The notes: generated by a model not told the origin, from the letters alone. A stretch of 64,000 nt of DNA from Shewanella sp. MBTL60-007 (GCF_019654915.1 NZ_BPET01000003.1:1-64000); one strand, 5' to 3'; shown: positions 43,860 through 54,600, numbered from the stretch's first letter. Program-made: numbers and translations.

Positions 43860-44522
43860 TTAACCTAAAGCGGTGTCGAGTGAGTGCTTATCCAGTTGCA
43901 ATTGATTCATAGCTATAACAGCTTGGGTGCGTGTGTGCACACCTAGCTTTAAGAAGATCGCACTGGCATGAGCTTTAATAGTGGCCTCTGATAACCCCAA
44001 CTCATATGCAATTTGCTTATTCAATAAACCATCCGCAAACATCATTAAAATTCGATGTTGCCTAGGTGATAGGCTAACGATTTTACTTGTCATGCTATCG
44101 GCTTCAATCGCCTCAATATTACCACAACCTGATGGCACCCACTGTCGGCCAGACAATACCGCTGAAATAGCCTTCACCATGTTATCAGCAGAGGTGGACT
44201 TAGGAATAAAGCCCATAGCCCCAAATGACATACTTTTACCTATCGTGTTCTTATCTTCCTGACCAGAAATCACCACAACTCCCATCTGTGCATGACAGTT
44301 TCGGATATTAACTAAGGTATTAAACCCATGGGCCTTAGGAATATTCAGATCAAGTAACAATAGATCAGCATCAGGGTGCACCTTGAGAATTGCATCTAAT
44401 TCAGCAACCGTCTCTGCTTCATATAAACTAACACCGTCGAAGTGTACGGTTAGAATATTGACCAGCGCCTGCCTAAATAGTGGATGGTCATCAGCTATTA
44501 TTATTTTTAGTGGCTGTAACAT
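43860..44522 (-). CDS. crbR: LuxR-type response regulator (CrbR/ErdR type)
   Basis: A 220-residue response regulator. The receiver starts IIADDHPLFRQAL with Asp58 (LLLLDLNIP) as phosphorylation site and Lys in FIPKST. The C-terminal helix-turn-helix is LSPRQHRILMMFADGLLNKQIAYELGLSEATIKAH. CrbR/ErdR proteins are the partners of SSS-domain hybrid kinases and activate acetyl-CoA synthetase and other carbon-use genes. It converges on the kinase gene (29-base gap), so each has its own promoter. Confidence 0.88.
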   Translation of the reverse strand: MLQPLKIIIADDHPLFRQALVNILTVHFDGVSLYEAETVAELDAILKVHPDADLLLLDLNIPKAHGFNTLVNIRNCHAQMGVVVISGQEDKNTIGKSMSFGAMGFIPKSTSADNMVKAISAVLSGRQWVPSGCGNIEAIEADSMTSKIVSLSPRQHRILMMFADGLLNKQIAYELGLSEATIKAHASAIFLKLGVHTRTQAVIAMNQLQLDKHSLDTALG

Positions 44523-44872
44523 GTTCGATCCCTCATCAGTCCATTTTTTCAGTCTACCCCATTACTTATTATTATCAACTTGCCCCAATTCTTATCAACT
44601 GACTACAAAATCATGATTATATCCTTTATTACAATAACTTAAACCAACCACCCCACCTATTCCCTACTTGTTAAGTCAATGAAACATAGACTTATTAACT
44701 AGATATATCGTTAAATATTTTTGCTAGAGAGAGTGCTTGCGCCGAGCTGAATAGATTTCATCAAGCTTAAATTCACCTATAGAGCTTGTGCATAAACTCG
44801 GACTCACATATTCTAAATTTAAGCAGTTTGTTTAGAATTAGTTTTAAATTTCAAACGATAAGGAGCGTCGAA
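44523..44872. other. Intergenic region, crbR / patatin
   Basis: 350 AT-rich bases between divergent genes. An AAGGAG at 44860-44865 serves the patatin TTG start. No other structure recognised. Confidence 0.45.
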
Positions 44873-45997
44873 TTGCCAAATAAAACGGCGTTAGTACTTG
44901 GGGGCGGTGGCGCAAGGGCTGCTTACCAGATTGGGGTGCTCAAGGCGATAGTACAATTTTATCCACGCAACCACGGCATTCCCTTTAGGATCGTCTGTGG
45001 CACTTCTGCTGGTGCCATTAACGCCACCTCTATTGCGACCCATGCATCTTGCTTTCACTTAGGGGTTAGAAAACTCGAGTGGGTATGGCGCAACATTCAC
45101 GCACGTAAAGTCTATCGCGCCTCGATTCCAGGCGTGCTAAATCACTTAAGTAAGATGGCCTTAAAAGGCCTACAGAGCGATGGGGCCTCTAGCAGTGCAG
45201 GCAGTCTATTTAACAGTGACCCCCTAAGAAAATTACTCAGTGAATTAATCAGCTTCGAGCGCATCGATCGTAATATTAGTAGCGGTGCCCTAGAAGCTGT
45301 CAGTCTCGATACCTCTTGCTATAACAACTCGCGCTCGGTCACCTTTTTTCAGGCCAATGCCCATCTCGACAATTGGCAAAGAGATAGGCGACACGGCATA
45401 CGTACTCGGCTCAATACCGACCACCTATTGGCAAGCTCAGCTATTCCTATGGTATTCCCCTCTATTCGATTAAATCAGGAATACTATGGTGATGGCTCGG
45501 TGCATCAACTGGCACCACTAAGTAGCCCTATTCATTTAGGGGCCGAGAAGATAATGGTGATTAACCTTGAAAGCCCCCATAAAATTCAACCCAAAGAGCT
45601 TGAGCACCATCCAAAAACCGCCACTATTGCGGGTCACCTGCTCGATACCATCTTCTCTGATACCCTCAATAGCGATCTGGAAAGACTTGAGCGGATCAAC
45701 AACACTCTCTCGTTAATCCCAGAGGAAAGTAAGCAGAAATTGGCGCTAAAGAATATTGAAACCTTAGTGATTAAGCCCAGCGAAGATCTTAGCGCCATGG
45801 CTTCACGCTACTTTCAAGATATGCCCTTCGCCATTAAAACTATGATGAAAGTATTAGGGATCAACGAACATTCGGAGTCGAGTATCATCTCTTACTTACT
45901 GTTTGAGCAAGGTTATTGCAGCTCGTTGATCGAACTAGGCTATGAAGATGCCATGTGCCAAATAGATGAGATAAAGCATTTTTTCAATATTAGTTAG
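44873..45997 (+). CDS. Patatin-like phospholipase
   Basis: A TTG at 44873, 7 bases after AAGGAG, gives 374 residues starting LPNKTALVLGGGGARAAYQ, the natural N-terminus of the family. An ATG at 44786 would add 29 unrelated residues. The oxyanion loop GGGGARAAY (10-18), the nucleophile Ser45 in GTSAG and the catalytic Asp207 in the DGS motif are all present, so it should be an active lipid acyl hydrolase. No signal peptide is seen, so it is probably cytoplasmic or membrane-associated. The C-terminal 140 residues are helical. It overlaps the end of the convergent SGNH hydrolase gene by 8 bases. Confidence 0.88.
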   Translation: MPNKTALVLGGGGARAAYQIGVLKAIVQFYPRNHGIPFRIVCGTSAGAINATSIATHASCFHLGVRKLEWVWRNIHARKVYRASIPGVLNHLSKMALKGLQSDGASSSAGSLFNSDPLRKLLSELISFERIDRNISSGALEAVSLDTSCYNNSRSVTFFQANAHLDNWQRDRRHGIRTRLNTDHLLASSAIPMVFPSIRLNQEYYGDGSVHQLAPLSSPIHLGAEKIMVINLESPHKIQPKELEHHPKTATIAGHLLDTIFSDTLNSDLERLERINNTLSLIPEESKQKLALKNIETLVIKPSEDLSAMASRYFQDMPFAIKTMMKVLGINEHSESSIISYLLFEQGYCSSLIELGYEDAMCQIDEIKHFFNIS

Positions 45998-46712
45998 CCT
46001 TGGGATTGTTCAATAAAACGACTTTAGCGGCGCTTTCTCCCCAATCTCGATAGATAAGCTCTCCCGGGTGAAATCCATCTATCGCCATCGCCTCAGCATC
46101 AAGCTGGTGACCAAAGTCTAATAGAGTAAACCTCTGTTCTTGTTTCGAAAAATGCTCTAAATGCCGATTAAACTCTTGACTGCGACGGCCTAAGAACCAG
46201 CGCAGAGGTTGTGGAAGTACCGGAAAGTCGCCCATGGGGGGCACACGGGTCAGTACTAATGTCTGACAACCCAGCTCAGCAATTAACAACTCAACAAGCG
46301 CCTTTTGCTGGCCAATCCATCTCTTTGCAGATAGCGGACTCAACACGTCGTTGACCCCAAGAGAGACCACCACAACGTCGAAGCGAAGGCTTGATTGTGA
46401 AGCCACCTCTGCCTGCAACATTCTCATTGCCTGAGCCGTATTGTATCCGGACTGCGCCAAAAGCCGCCACTGGATGCGATACTCATGAGCGAGTGCCTGT
46501 GTCACCACGCCTATCAAGGCTTGTTGCTGATCTTCGACACCAACTCCCGCCGCTGCCGAGTCGCCAAACACTAATAGTGATAACTCGGAGCCTTCACCTA
46601 TGCGCCCCACTCTAGGACCAGCCGCCTCTGGCAATTTAGGTGTACTGCGTTTGACTCTTTTGCCCTGTAGAAACAGCAAAGGCGCTAAAAGGATAAAAAT
46701 AAGGTAATGCAC
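45990..46712 (-). CDS. SGNH/GDSL-type hydrolase
   Basis: A 240-residue SGNH hydrolase with an N-terminal hydrophobic segment (MHYLIFILLAPLLFLQ) that should anchor or export it. Block I is VFGDSAAAGVG (Ser52), block III is VSLGVNDVLS, and block V is DGFHPGE (Asp/His). It is a probable esterase or thioesterase. Convergent with the patatin gene, with an 8-base overlap. Its neighbour upstream is the Kef-type antiporter on the same strand, 106 bases away. Confidence 0.85.
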   Translation of the reverse strand: MHYLIFILLAPLLFLQGKRVKRSTPKLPEAAGPRVGRIGEGSELSLLVFGDSAAAGVGVEDQQQALIGVVTQALAHEYRIQWRLLAQSGYNTAQAMRMLQAEVASQSSLRFDVVVVSLGVNDVLSPLSAKRWIGQQKALVELLIAELGCQTLVLTRVPPMGDFPVLPQPLRWFLGRRSQEFNRHLEHFSKQEQRFTLLDFGHQLDAEAMAIDGFHPGELIYRDWGESAAKVVLLNNPKAN

Positions 46713-46818
46713 TCATTCGCCCCTATTGGATTAACGGTGGCTAATCAATAGCCCTAAAAGAATGCTTCAACTTTAACCTTAAACTATAGCTCTAAACTAC
46801 GATTGCAACACGACAACA

Positions 46819-48768
46819 CTAGCCTTGCAGCAGGAAGATCTCTGCCTTCTCTATTCGTCTTGGTTTACCCAATAAGATGAGAATATCTCCCGGTTTTATC
46901 TGCCAATCGAGCTCAGGATTTTCCACCTCTGCGCCAGCTCGCCTGACCGCCCTCAACTCGACCCGTAGCTTTTCCCAAGGGATCTGAGACAAGGTCAACC
47001 CCACAGCATTAGCGCCCTTAGGTAGAGCTACCGCATGCAGTAACTCCAAGGTAAAGTCGGTTTCCGCTCCCGAAAAGAAGCCATGTAAATATTGATAATG
47101 ATTACGCCGCTCTGATTCGAGCCGCTTTAAAATACGTGCTAAGGGCACACCACATTGATACAAGACCTGCGACACCAACATCAGACTGCCTTCGAGTGTT
47201 TCTGGGATCACCTGACTGGCTCCTGCTCGCTCAAGCTCCTCCATTCCAGAGTCATCGCGGGTACGCACCAGAATCTTAGCGTCAGGAGCAAGCTGCCTAC
47301 ATAGGGGCAAGACCTCCTCGAGTACGCGCTCGCTGCTAAAAGTCAGCACGATAAGCTTGGCATCCCGTATTTTTGCCTGCTTAAGAATACTTCTCTTACA
47401 GACATCGCCAAAATACACTGGCTCTCCGGCCGTTCTCGCCTCAGAGACTCTTTTTGGGTCAAGATCGAGTACTAGATAGGGAATCGCCTCGGTTTTCATA
47501 AACCTTGCAATGGTTTGACCAACACGGCCATAACCTAAGATCAATACCAAATCGCCTTTACTGTCTATCTGCACATTGAGTGGCTCGCTGGTCTGTGCTT
47601 TAGGTTTTAAGCCCTGTAGCATTCTGGCGATATCCACACTATGACGCACCAACCAAGGTGCGAGCGCCATAGATAACACAGCAACCATCACCAAGATGGT
47701 ACTTATCTTGGCATCAAGCAGCTGATAATTTACCGCTAGTGCCAGCACCACAAAACTAAACTCCCCCACCTGCGCCAAGCTAAGAGCCGTAGCCACCGAT
47801 GTGCGAAATGACTCTTTAGCAAACTTCAGTAAGGAAAAAATTACCAGTGACTTGCCTAGGATTACGGCTATGAGAATAAGGATGATCTGCCACCAATACT
47901 GGGCGACTAACTGGAAGTCCAGCAACATACCTATTGAGATAAAAAACAGGCCCATTAACAGGTCGCGAAACGGACGAATATCAGCCTCAAGCTGACGTCG
48001 ATATTGGCTCTCCCCCAGTAGCATCCCCGCCATAAAGGCACCTAATGCCATCGATAACCCCAGCCATTGGGTGATAGCCCCTGTTACTAAGGCGACCACT
48101 AAGGTAGACAAGACAAACAATTCATTAGAGCGTGAGCGAGCGACTTCATCGAACAACTTTGGCAGAGCCCACTTACCAAAAGCCATCAAGGCAATAAAGG
48201 CGAGTCCCCCTTTGAGCAAGCCAAAAACCACGTCACTCCACATCAGAGCTTCGCCGTCGCTAGCCAAAATAGGCATTAAAATCAATAAAGGAACAACTGC
48301 AATATCTTGAAATAACAGCACACTGACAGACAGCTCGCCGTGTCGACGCCTGAGCCACCCCTGCTCATTAAGCAGTTTAAGCACGATTGCAGTAGAGGAA
48401 AGCGCAATCGCCGAACCAACGACAACAGACTCTGTCACACTAAGGTTACATAGCAAGGCGATGCCCATACTCAAAACAGTGGTTACAACCACCTGAGCGC
48501 AACCTAAACCGAATACTGTGCGCCGCATAGCCCAGAGCCTAGGCAATGAAAACTCAAGCCCTAGACTAAACATCAATAACACTACACCGAGTTCGGCAAC
48601 AGACTGCATCTGATGCTGGGTAAACCAATAAAAACCGCTTGGACCGCTTATCACCCCCGTCACCAGATAAGCCAGAATCGCTGGCAGCCCGGCGCGCCTC
48701 AATATGGCAATTGACACAATAGCAATAACCAACATCAGCAATATTTGAATGAGAAAGCTGTGTTCCAT
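46819..48768 (-). CDS. CPA2-family cation:proton antiporter (KefB/KefC-like)
   Basis: A 649-residue protein. A CPA2 membrane domain of about 12 segments spans residues 5-380 (LGVVLLMFSLGLEFSLPRL, GSAIALSSTAIVLKLL, LGAFMAGMLLGES). An RCK_N NAD-binding domain follows (VLILGYGRVGQTIARFMK, about 403-520), then an RCK_C domain (about 560-645). It most likely effluxes K+ in exchange for H+. Gating by glutathione adducts is known for KefB/KefC but cannot be judged here. No KefG/KefF partner is adjacent. Confidence 0.9.
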   Translation of the reverse strand: MEHSFLIQILLMLVIAIVSIAILRRAGLPAILAYLVTGVISGPSGFYWFTQHQMQSVAELGVVLLMFSLGLEFSLPRLWAMRRTVFGLGCAQVVVTTVLSMGIALLCNLSVTESVVVGSAIALSSTAIVLKLLNEQGWLRRRHGELSVSVLLFQDIAVVPLLILMPILASDGEALMWSDVVFGLLKGGLAFIALMAFGKWALPKLFDEVARSRSNELFVLSTLVVALVTGAITQWLGLSMALGAFMAGMLLGESQYRRQLEADIRPFRDLLMGLFFISIGMLLDFQLVAQYWWQIILILIAVILGKSLVIFSLLKFAKESFRTSVATALSLAQVGEFSFVVLALAVNYQLLDAKISTILVMVAVLSMALAPWLVRHSVDIARMLQGLKPKAQTSEPLNVQIDSKGDLVLILGYGRVGQTIARFMKTEAIPYLVLDLDPKRVSEARTAGEPVYFGDVCKRSILKQAKIRDAKLIVLTFSSERVLEEVLPLCRQLAPDAKILVRTRDDSGMEELERAGASQVIPETLEGSLMLVSQVLYQCGVPLARILKRLESERRNHYQYLHGFFSGAETDFTLELLHAVALPKGANAVGLTLSQIPWEKLRVELRAVRRAGAEVENPELDWQIKPGDILILLGKPRRIEKAEIFLLQG

Positions 48769-49238
48769 ACCTGCGGTCTACTCCTTAGCTTAAGCTTATC
48801 GATATTTGTCAAAATACCGACACCTTGTTTTCATTCGCTTAACTAGAGATTAACTGAATGACAAATAAAGACAAATGATTATTCCTACCACACGACTTCA
48901 CCTTTCCAACTCGATGCTGTACAAGTCCAGTACAGTTAACCTAGTAGATAATGAAAAATGAACACGGACTCATATAATTGAGTCAAGACTAAAACAAGGT
49001 AAGAGACTTATAATATTATATAAAACCATAAACACCTCTGTGATTAACCAAGTTGTTTTATGGTTATAGGCTACTGTTCGATAACGATAGAGAAAGGTGA
49101 GAAGCCTAGTCAATTAGTCTATAAACTCGGTCTTTTTTCACGATGAATCTAATGTGCAATATATTGCAGGCACGATTGTTGCTTATTTCATAGGTAAGTC
49201 ACTTTAAAGCTGTAACGACAACACTGGAGTACACACAA
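48769..49238. other. Intergenic region, antiporter / diguanylate cyclase
   Basis: 470 bases with no gene. Structures seen: CTGTAC-N7-GTACAG (48917-48935), a weak AACCATAAA / TTTATGGTT pair near 49023-49066, and a perfect palindrome TGCAATATATTGCA at 49155-49168. The last lies 71 bases before the cyclase start. Confidence 0.5.
49155..49168. promoter_or_regulatory. Perfect 14-bp palindrome, candidate operator
   Basis: TGCAATATATTGCA is self-complementary and lies about 70 bases before the GGDEF gene. No regulator is known for it; low confidence. Confidence 0.35.
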
Positions 49239-50120
49239 ATGGAACTTGGCCTAGCAACGGAGTCCAGCCCTATTCAATACCGCCAGACTACAAATATAGC
49301 AATGTCGATGCCGTTGGAGATAGATCTAGTCAATATTATCCAGCAACTGCATCAACACTTAGATCCTAGGACGGTATTTGCCTGCTTCGGCCAGATAATG
49401 GGACAACACTTGCCGCTCTATGGTGTGCGCCTAAGTTATAAACAGTATCAATTTCATTGGGGTAAGCCATATGGCTACGCCTTCGAACAGAAGCTAACCT
49501 TTGCTGGGCACCAAGTTACGATTAACTATAATCTAAAAGCCGCTTTAGTGCCGTCACAAACCTTGATGTTAAACCAGCTTAAAGAGCTCGTACTGCAACC
49601 GCTGATTAACGCTATTCAGTACCAAGAAATGTCACAGCAGGCGATGTACGACGCACTAACTAAGCTCGGCAATCGCCATTACTACCTACAATCCGTTAGG
49701 AAAGAGATTGCACGCGCAGAGCGCAACCATAGCAGCTTTTCTCTTGTGGCATTAGATCTGGATAACTTCAAACAACTTAATGACGACTATGGTCATCAGT
49801 TAGGTGACAATGCCTTAATTGAGTTTTCAGACATGCTCAACGCCACCATAAGAGATACTGACCAAGCGTTTAGAATTGGCGGAGATGAGTTTACCCTGTT
49901 AGTTCAAGGCGATGCGAAAGCGACAGAAATTTTATGCCAGCGGATCCTAAATGCACTGAGTAACCACCACTACTTAGAAAGGTATCAAGTCAGTACGAGT
50001 ATGGGGGTCACTCAATGGCAAAAGAAAGATACCGAGCAGAGCCTGTATCAAAGAGCTGATAACGCTTTATATGAAGCAAAAGCGGCAGGACGGCAGAGCT
50101 ATCGGATTTGTGCCGCCTAA
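49239..50120 (+). CDS. Diguanylate cyclase (GGDEF domain)
   Basis: A 293-residue protein, with GGAG 9 bases before the ATG. The N-terminal about 130 residues form an unrecognised globular sensor region without membrane segments. A GGDEF domain fills the rest: DALTKLGNRHYYLQSV, VALDLDNFKQLNDDYGH, and RIGGDEFTLLV. An RxxD inhibitory site (RDTD) lies five residues before the GGDEF motif, so feedback inhibition by cyclic di-GMP is expected. It should be an active cytosolic cyclase. The gene converges with tilS. Confidence 0.93.
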   Translation: MELGLATESSPIQYRQTTNIAMSMPLEIDLVNIIQQLHQHLDPRTVFACFGQIMGQHLPLYGVRLSYKQYQFHWGKPYGYAFEQKLTFAGHQVTINYNLKAALVPSQTLMLNQLKELVLQPLINAIQYQEMSQQAMYDALTKLGNRHYYLQSVRKEIARAERNHSSFSLVALDLDNFKQLNDDYGHQLGDNALIEFSDMLNATIRDTDQAFRIGGDEFTLLVQGDAKATEILCQRILNALSNHHYLERYQVSTSMGVTQWQKKDTEQSLYQRADNALYEAKAAGRQSYRICAA

Positions 50121-50165
50121 GTGTGAGTCTATTGCTAACGTCTCGATATCAGTTAGCGTGTTCGC

Positions 50166-51575
50166 TTAACTCTGGCGCACGTTTAGACTAAGCCCCAAGG
50201 CACCATCACTCGCCAGAAAAGATTTCTCAATCCAGTAACCTACGGCGGCTACGAGCTTGCCGTTATAACACAGCAGTGGTACCTCTCCTCTCTCCCAAGG
50301 GGCTAACTCTAACTCTTGCCACAACTTCTTAAGCTCACGCCCCTTGCTACGATTGTGGGGCTGACACCTTGTGCTACCAGGCAGAGCAAAAACAATTGAG
50401 ATTTGCTCGGAAGCTATGGGAAACCTAAGACGAGCCCCCGATTGAAGCACTTGTGCAGATAGCCCCTCTCCTGTTGGCAGGGTCACATCGCCATTCAATA
50501 ACGCTTCGATATTATCAACATCTATCGCAGAATAGTTCTTGTTAGCTTTATACTGCATCGAATCCAGCGATAAAAAGTAACCTTCTCGCTTAAAACGTTT
50601 GATAACCACATCTGTAAGACGAATCTCAACACTCGCATCAGCTTTAGCCTCTAGTAACTGCGCCAAGATCTGCTCACCTTGTACCTTAGAGGGGGGCGCA
50701 AACCCTAGAGTCTCCATATGACCTCGCAGTAACAATGACTGCCAAGCCTTAGAGTGGCTGGCTAGCTTATCTAAATCGAGTGTCCATTGCCTGCCGTTTT
50801 GACGTTGTAGTTCGGGTAATCTAATGGCTATCTCTTCATCGATAACCGACTGCTGCAAAGCACATAACTCGGCGCTACGACTCGCCGTTGCCGCTATGGA
50901 TCCCCAGCGCTGCTTTAGCGTAGGAATGACTTCTAGACGTAGAAAGTTTCTGTCGTATTTATTATCGAAGTTACTCTCATCTTCAATGTGGCTGATATTG
51001 TGCTGTCTGGCATAAACCTCGATTTCAGCCTTGCTGTAATCAAGTAGCGGCCGGATAATCCAATTTTGCTGATTAAAACGCTGGACCTTTCCCATGGCTG
51101 ATAAACCTTTAGGGCCAAGTCCACGTTTGAGTGCCAGCAAAACCGTCTCAAGCTGATCATCTTGATGATGTGCGGTCATGAGCAGATCGTCTTGCTCAAG
51201 CTCTGATAGCAGCGCTTGATAACGTACACTACGCGCCTCTGCCTCAACACTCACTCGTGGCGCGAGCTTAACTTCGACTCGTTTAACAGCGCAGTTCAGT
51301 CCATAAGCATCGGCCTGAGATAAACAGTGCTCGGCCCACTTATCGGCATTATCGCTTAGCCCGTGATGTACATGGACCAGTAAACATTCATACTCTGAGT
51401 GTGCCTTGGCAAATCGAGAAAGACCGTGAGCGAGTATTTCCGAATCGACACCGCCGCTATAAGCCAACACCAGCTTGCGCTTTTTCAGACAAGCTTGATT
51501 AGCCGCAACCTCAGCCTCCGAAAGACGCGGAGGTAACTGCTTAATACACTGCAAAATCGAAGCGGCGATATTCAT
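50166..51575 (-). CDS. tilS: tRNA(Ile)-lysidine synthase
   Basis: A 469-residue TilS, which modifies C34 of tRNA-Ile(CAU) to lysidine with ATP and lysine. The PP-loop SGGVDS is at 40-45, the HHQDDQLETVLLALKRG segment is downstream, and the C-terminal domain includes SKGRELKKLWQELELAPWERG. It has an N-terminal extension of about 30 residues before the PP-loop. It ends the minus-strand block downstream of dnaE. In Escherichia coli accA lies between; none is seen here. Confidence 0.96.
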   Translation of the reverse strand: MNIAASILQCIKQLPPRLSEAEVAANQACLKKRKLVLAYSGGVDSEILAHGLSRFAKAHSEYECLLVHVHHGLSDNADKWAEHCLSQADAYGLNCAVKRVEVKLAPRVSVEAEARSVRYQALLSELEQDDLLMTAHHQDDQLETVLLALKRGLGPKGLSAMGKVQRFNQQNWIIRPLLDYSKAEIEVYARQHNISHIEDESNFDNKYDRNFLRLEVIPTLKQRWGSIAATASRSAELCALQQSVIDEEIAIRLPELQRQNGRQWTLDLDKLASHSKAWQSLLLRGHMETLGFAPPSKVQGEQILAQLLEAKADASVEIRLTDVVIKRFKREGYFLSLDSMQYKANKNYSAIDVDNIEALLNGDVTLPTGEGLSAQVLQSGARLRFPIASEQISIVFALPGSTRCQPHNRSKGRELKKLWQELELAPWERGEVPLLCYNGKLVAAVGYWIEKSFLASDGALGLSLNVRQS

Positions 51576-51641
51576 TCTAGAAACTGTTTACCTTAAAAAA
51601 GTGCTCATCTTAAAAACTATTTCAGTTAGCAAGCGTTTGGT

Positions 51642-54600
51642 CTAAAAAACGATTCTAACCTTACCCGATCCGGTTAACGACTCTAATGCCAACATCAGTT
51701 CATCTGTTGGATTAACCCGCCACTCATCACCAAGGGTAAATTGAGCCTGAGACTGAGGTTGTGCGTAGTTAATCAGTACAGGTACGGCGCCCGCCTTCCA
51801 AGGTTCGACCGCAGTTTGAAACTCACTTAACCACTGCGGATTAACTTTCTCTGACTGCAGGTCGATCTCTACCGCATGAGCAAAGTGGCTGCGAGCCTCG
51901 CCCATATCGATGATGTTTCGGGCTGTCATACGGTTGCCGCCAGAGAAGTCATCAAAGCTCACCTCGCCCTCGATAATAAGAATGCGGTCTTTCTCAAGCA
52001 GATGATTAAACTTCTCAAAGGCTTCGGTAAAGAGCATCACCTCAAGGCGCGCACTCTTATCGTCAAGCGTCACTAAGCCCATCTTGGCACCACGTTTAGT
52101 CATCATCACTCGTGTGGCAACCACAAGGCCTGCTGCTTTCATGGTCTTGCCACGATCCGTAGGATGCACATCCTTCAAGCGACCAGATGTGTAGTGCTTA
52201 AGCTCTTTGAGATACTGATTGATCGGGTGACCAGTCAAGTACAGACCTAAGGTGTCACGCTCTCCTTCTAGCCAGACTTTATCCGGCCAAGGGGTACAAT
52301 CGACAAACTGCTGTTTACTGTCTTCTGGCTCACTATTGAGCAGACCAAACATATCGTGCTGACCGATCGCTTCGGCCTTAGCATGCTGGTCTGCAGCGCG
52401 GATAGCTTCAGGCAGAGTCGCCATCATCGCCGCACGGTGCGGGCCTAAATTATCCAGCGCCCCCGCACAGATTAGCTTTTCGATTACTCGGCGGTTAAGC
52501 TTTTTCAGATCGACGCGGGCACAGAAATCAAATAGGTCTTTAAACGGACCATCTTTACGCGCCTCTAAAATAGAGTCGACAGGGCCTTCACCCACTCCTT
52601 TTACCGCACCGATGCCATAAACGATATTGAGTTCATCATCCACGGTAAACCTAAACAGGCCTTTATTCACATCAGGCGGCAACAAAGGTAGCCCCATGCG
52701 CTCACATTCATCCACCAAGGTAACGATCTTATCTGTGTTATCCATATCCGCCGACATTACCGCCGCCATAAACTGCGCGGGGTAATGGGTCTTAAGCCAA
52801 AGCGTCTGATAAGATACCAAGGCGTAAGCGGCAGAGTGAGATTTGTTAAAACCGTAACCTGCGAATTTTTCTACCAAGTCGAAGATCTTCATCGCCAACT
52901 CGCCATCGACGCCGTTTGCAATCGCCCCCTCTTTAAAGGTGCCGCGCTGCTTAGCCATCTCTTCTGGTTTTTTCTTACCCATAGCACGACGAAGCATGTC
53001 CGCGCCGCCCAAGGTATAGCCAGCGAGTACCTGAGCAATCTGCATCACCTGCTCTTGATAGAGAATAATACCGTAAGTCGGCGACAGTAGGTCTTTTAGC
53101 GATTCGTGCTGATATTGCGAGTCTGGATACGATACCTCTTCTCGACCATGCTTACGTTCGATAAAGTTATCTACCATGCCCGACTGTAGCGGGCCAGGTC
53201 TAAACAAAGCCACCAGTGCGATCATGTCTTCGAAACAGTCAGGCTGAAGACGCTTAATCAAATCTTTCATACCACGAGATTCAAGCTGGAATACCGCGGT
53301 GGTTTCATAGCGCTGCAGTAACTTAAAGCACTTAGGATCGGTCAATGAAATCGACTCGATTCGTACCCGTTCTTCGCCATTCTTGTCTTTGACGGCATTC
53401 ACCATCTGCAGCGCCCAGTCAATAATGGTCAGCGTTCTTAGACCCAAGAAGTCGAACTTAACTAGACCCGCCGTTTCCACATCGTTTTTATCAAACTGTG
53501 TGACTGGGTTTAAACCTTCTGTGTCACAATAAATTGGCGAGAAATCGGTGATCTTAGTTGGCGCGATAACCACACCACCGGCGTGCTTACCGGCGTTACG
53601 GGTTACACCTTCTAGAATGCGACACATGTCGATAAGATCTTTAACTTCCTCATCGGCATCATAGGACTCTTGTAGACCGGGCTCGACCTCAAACGCCTTA
53701 GCCAAAGTCATTCCTGGCTCTGCTGGGATCATTTTAGAGATCCGATCAACGAAACCGTACGGATGGCCTTGAACGCGGCCTACATCTCGGATAACCGCTT
53801 TCGCCGCCATCGTACCGAAGGTGATGATCTGCGATACCGCATCACGGCCATACAGATCGGCAACATGGTCGATTACTTCATCACGTCTATCCATACAAAA
53901 GTCGACGTCGAAGTCGGGCATAGATACACGTTCAGGGTTCAAGAATCGCTCGAACAGCAAGTCGTATTCAAGTGGATCCAAGTCGGTGATCTTCAAGGCG
54001 TAAGCCACCAGTGAACCCGCGCCCGAACCACGGCCAGGGCCAATCGGGATATCGTTGTCTTTACCCCACTGAATAAATTCCATCACGATAAGGAAGTAAC
54101 CAGGGAAGCCCATCTGGTTAATTACCTTAAGCTCCACATCCAGACGCTCATCGTATTCAGGGCGGCGCTCAGCTCTAACTTCGGGATCGGGAAAAAGAAA
54201 CTCCAAACGCTCCTCTAGGCCCTTTTCTGACACATCGACTAAGAAGTCTTCAATGGTCAAATCACCGGTTGGAAAGTTTGGTAGAAAGTATTCGTGCAGT
54301 CGTACTGTGACGTTACAGCGCTTAGCAATTTCAACACTATTTTGAATCGCTTCGGGAATATCTTCAAACAGCTCGCACATCTCTTCGCTGCTCTTAAAAT
54401 ACTGCTGGTCACTGTATTTCTTGGGCCTGCGTGGATCGGCAAGTGTAAAACCATCGTAAATTGCCACACGAATTTCGTGCGCTTCAAACTGCTCGGCTTT
54501 ATTAAATACAACCTGATTTGTCGCGACCACAGGTAGATCTTTTTGCTCTGCAAGGGCAACGGCCATATGCAGATAACGCTCCTCATCAGGACGCCCTGTG

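Noticed and set aside
48917-48935. CTGTAC-N7-GTACAG as a LexA box
   Set aside because: CTGT and ACAG are 11 bases apart, while LexA boxes in this group need 8. No SOS gene follows.
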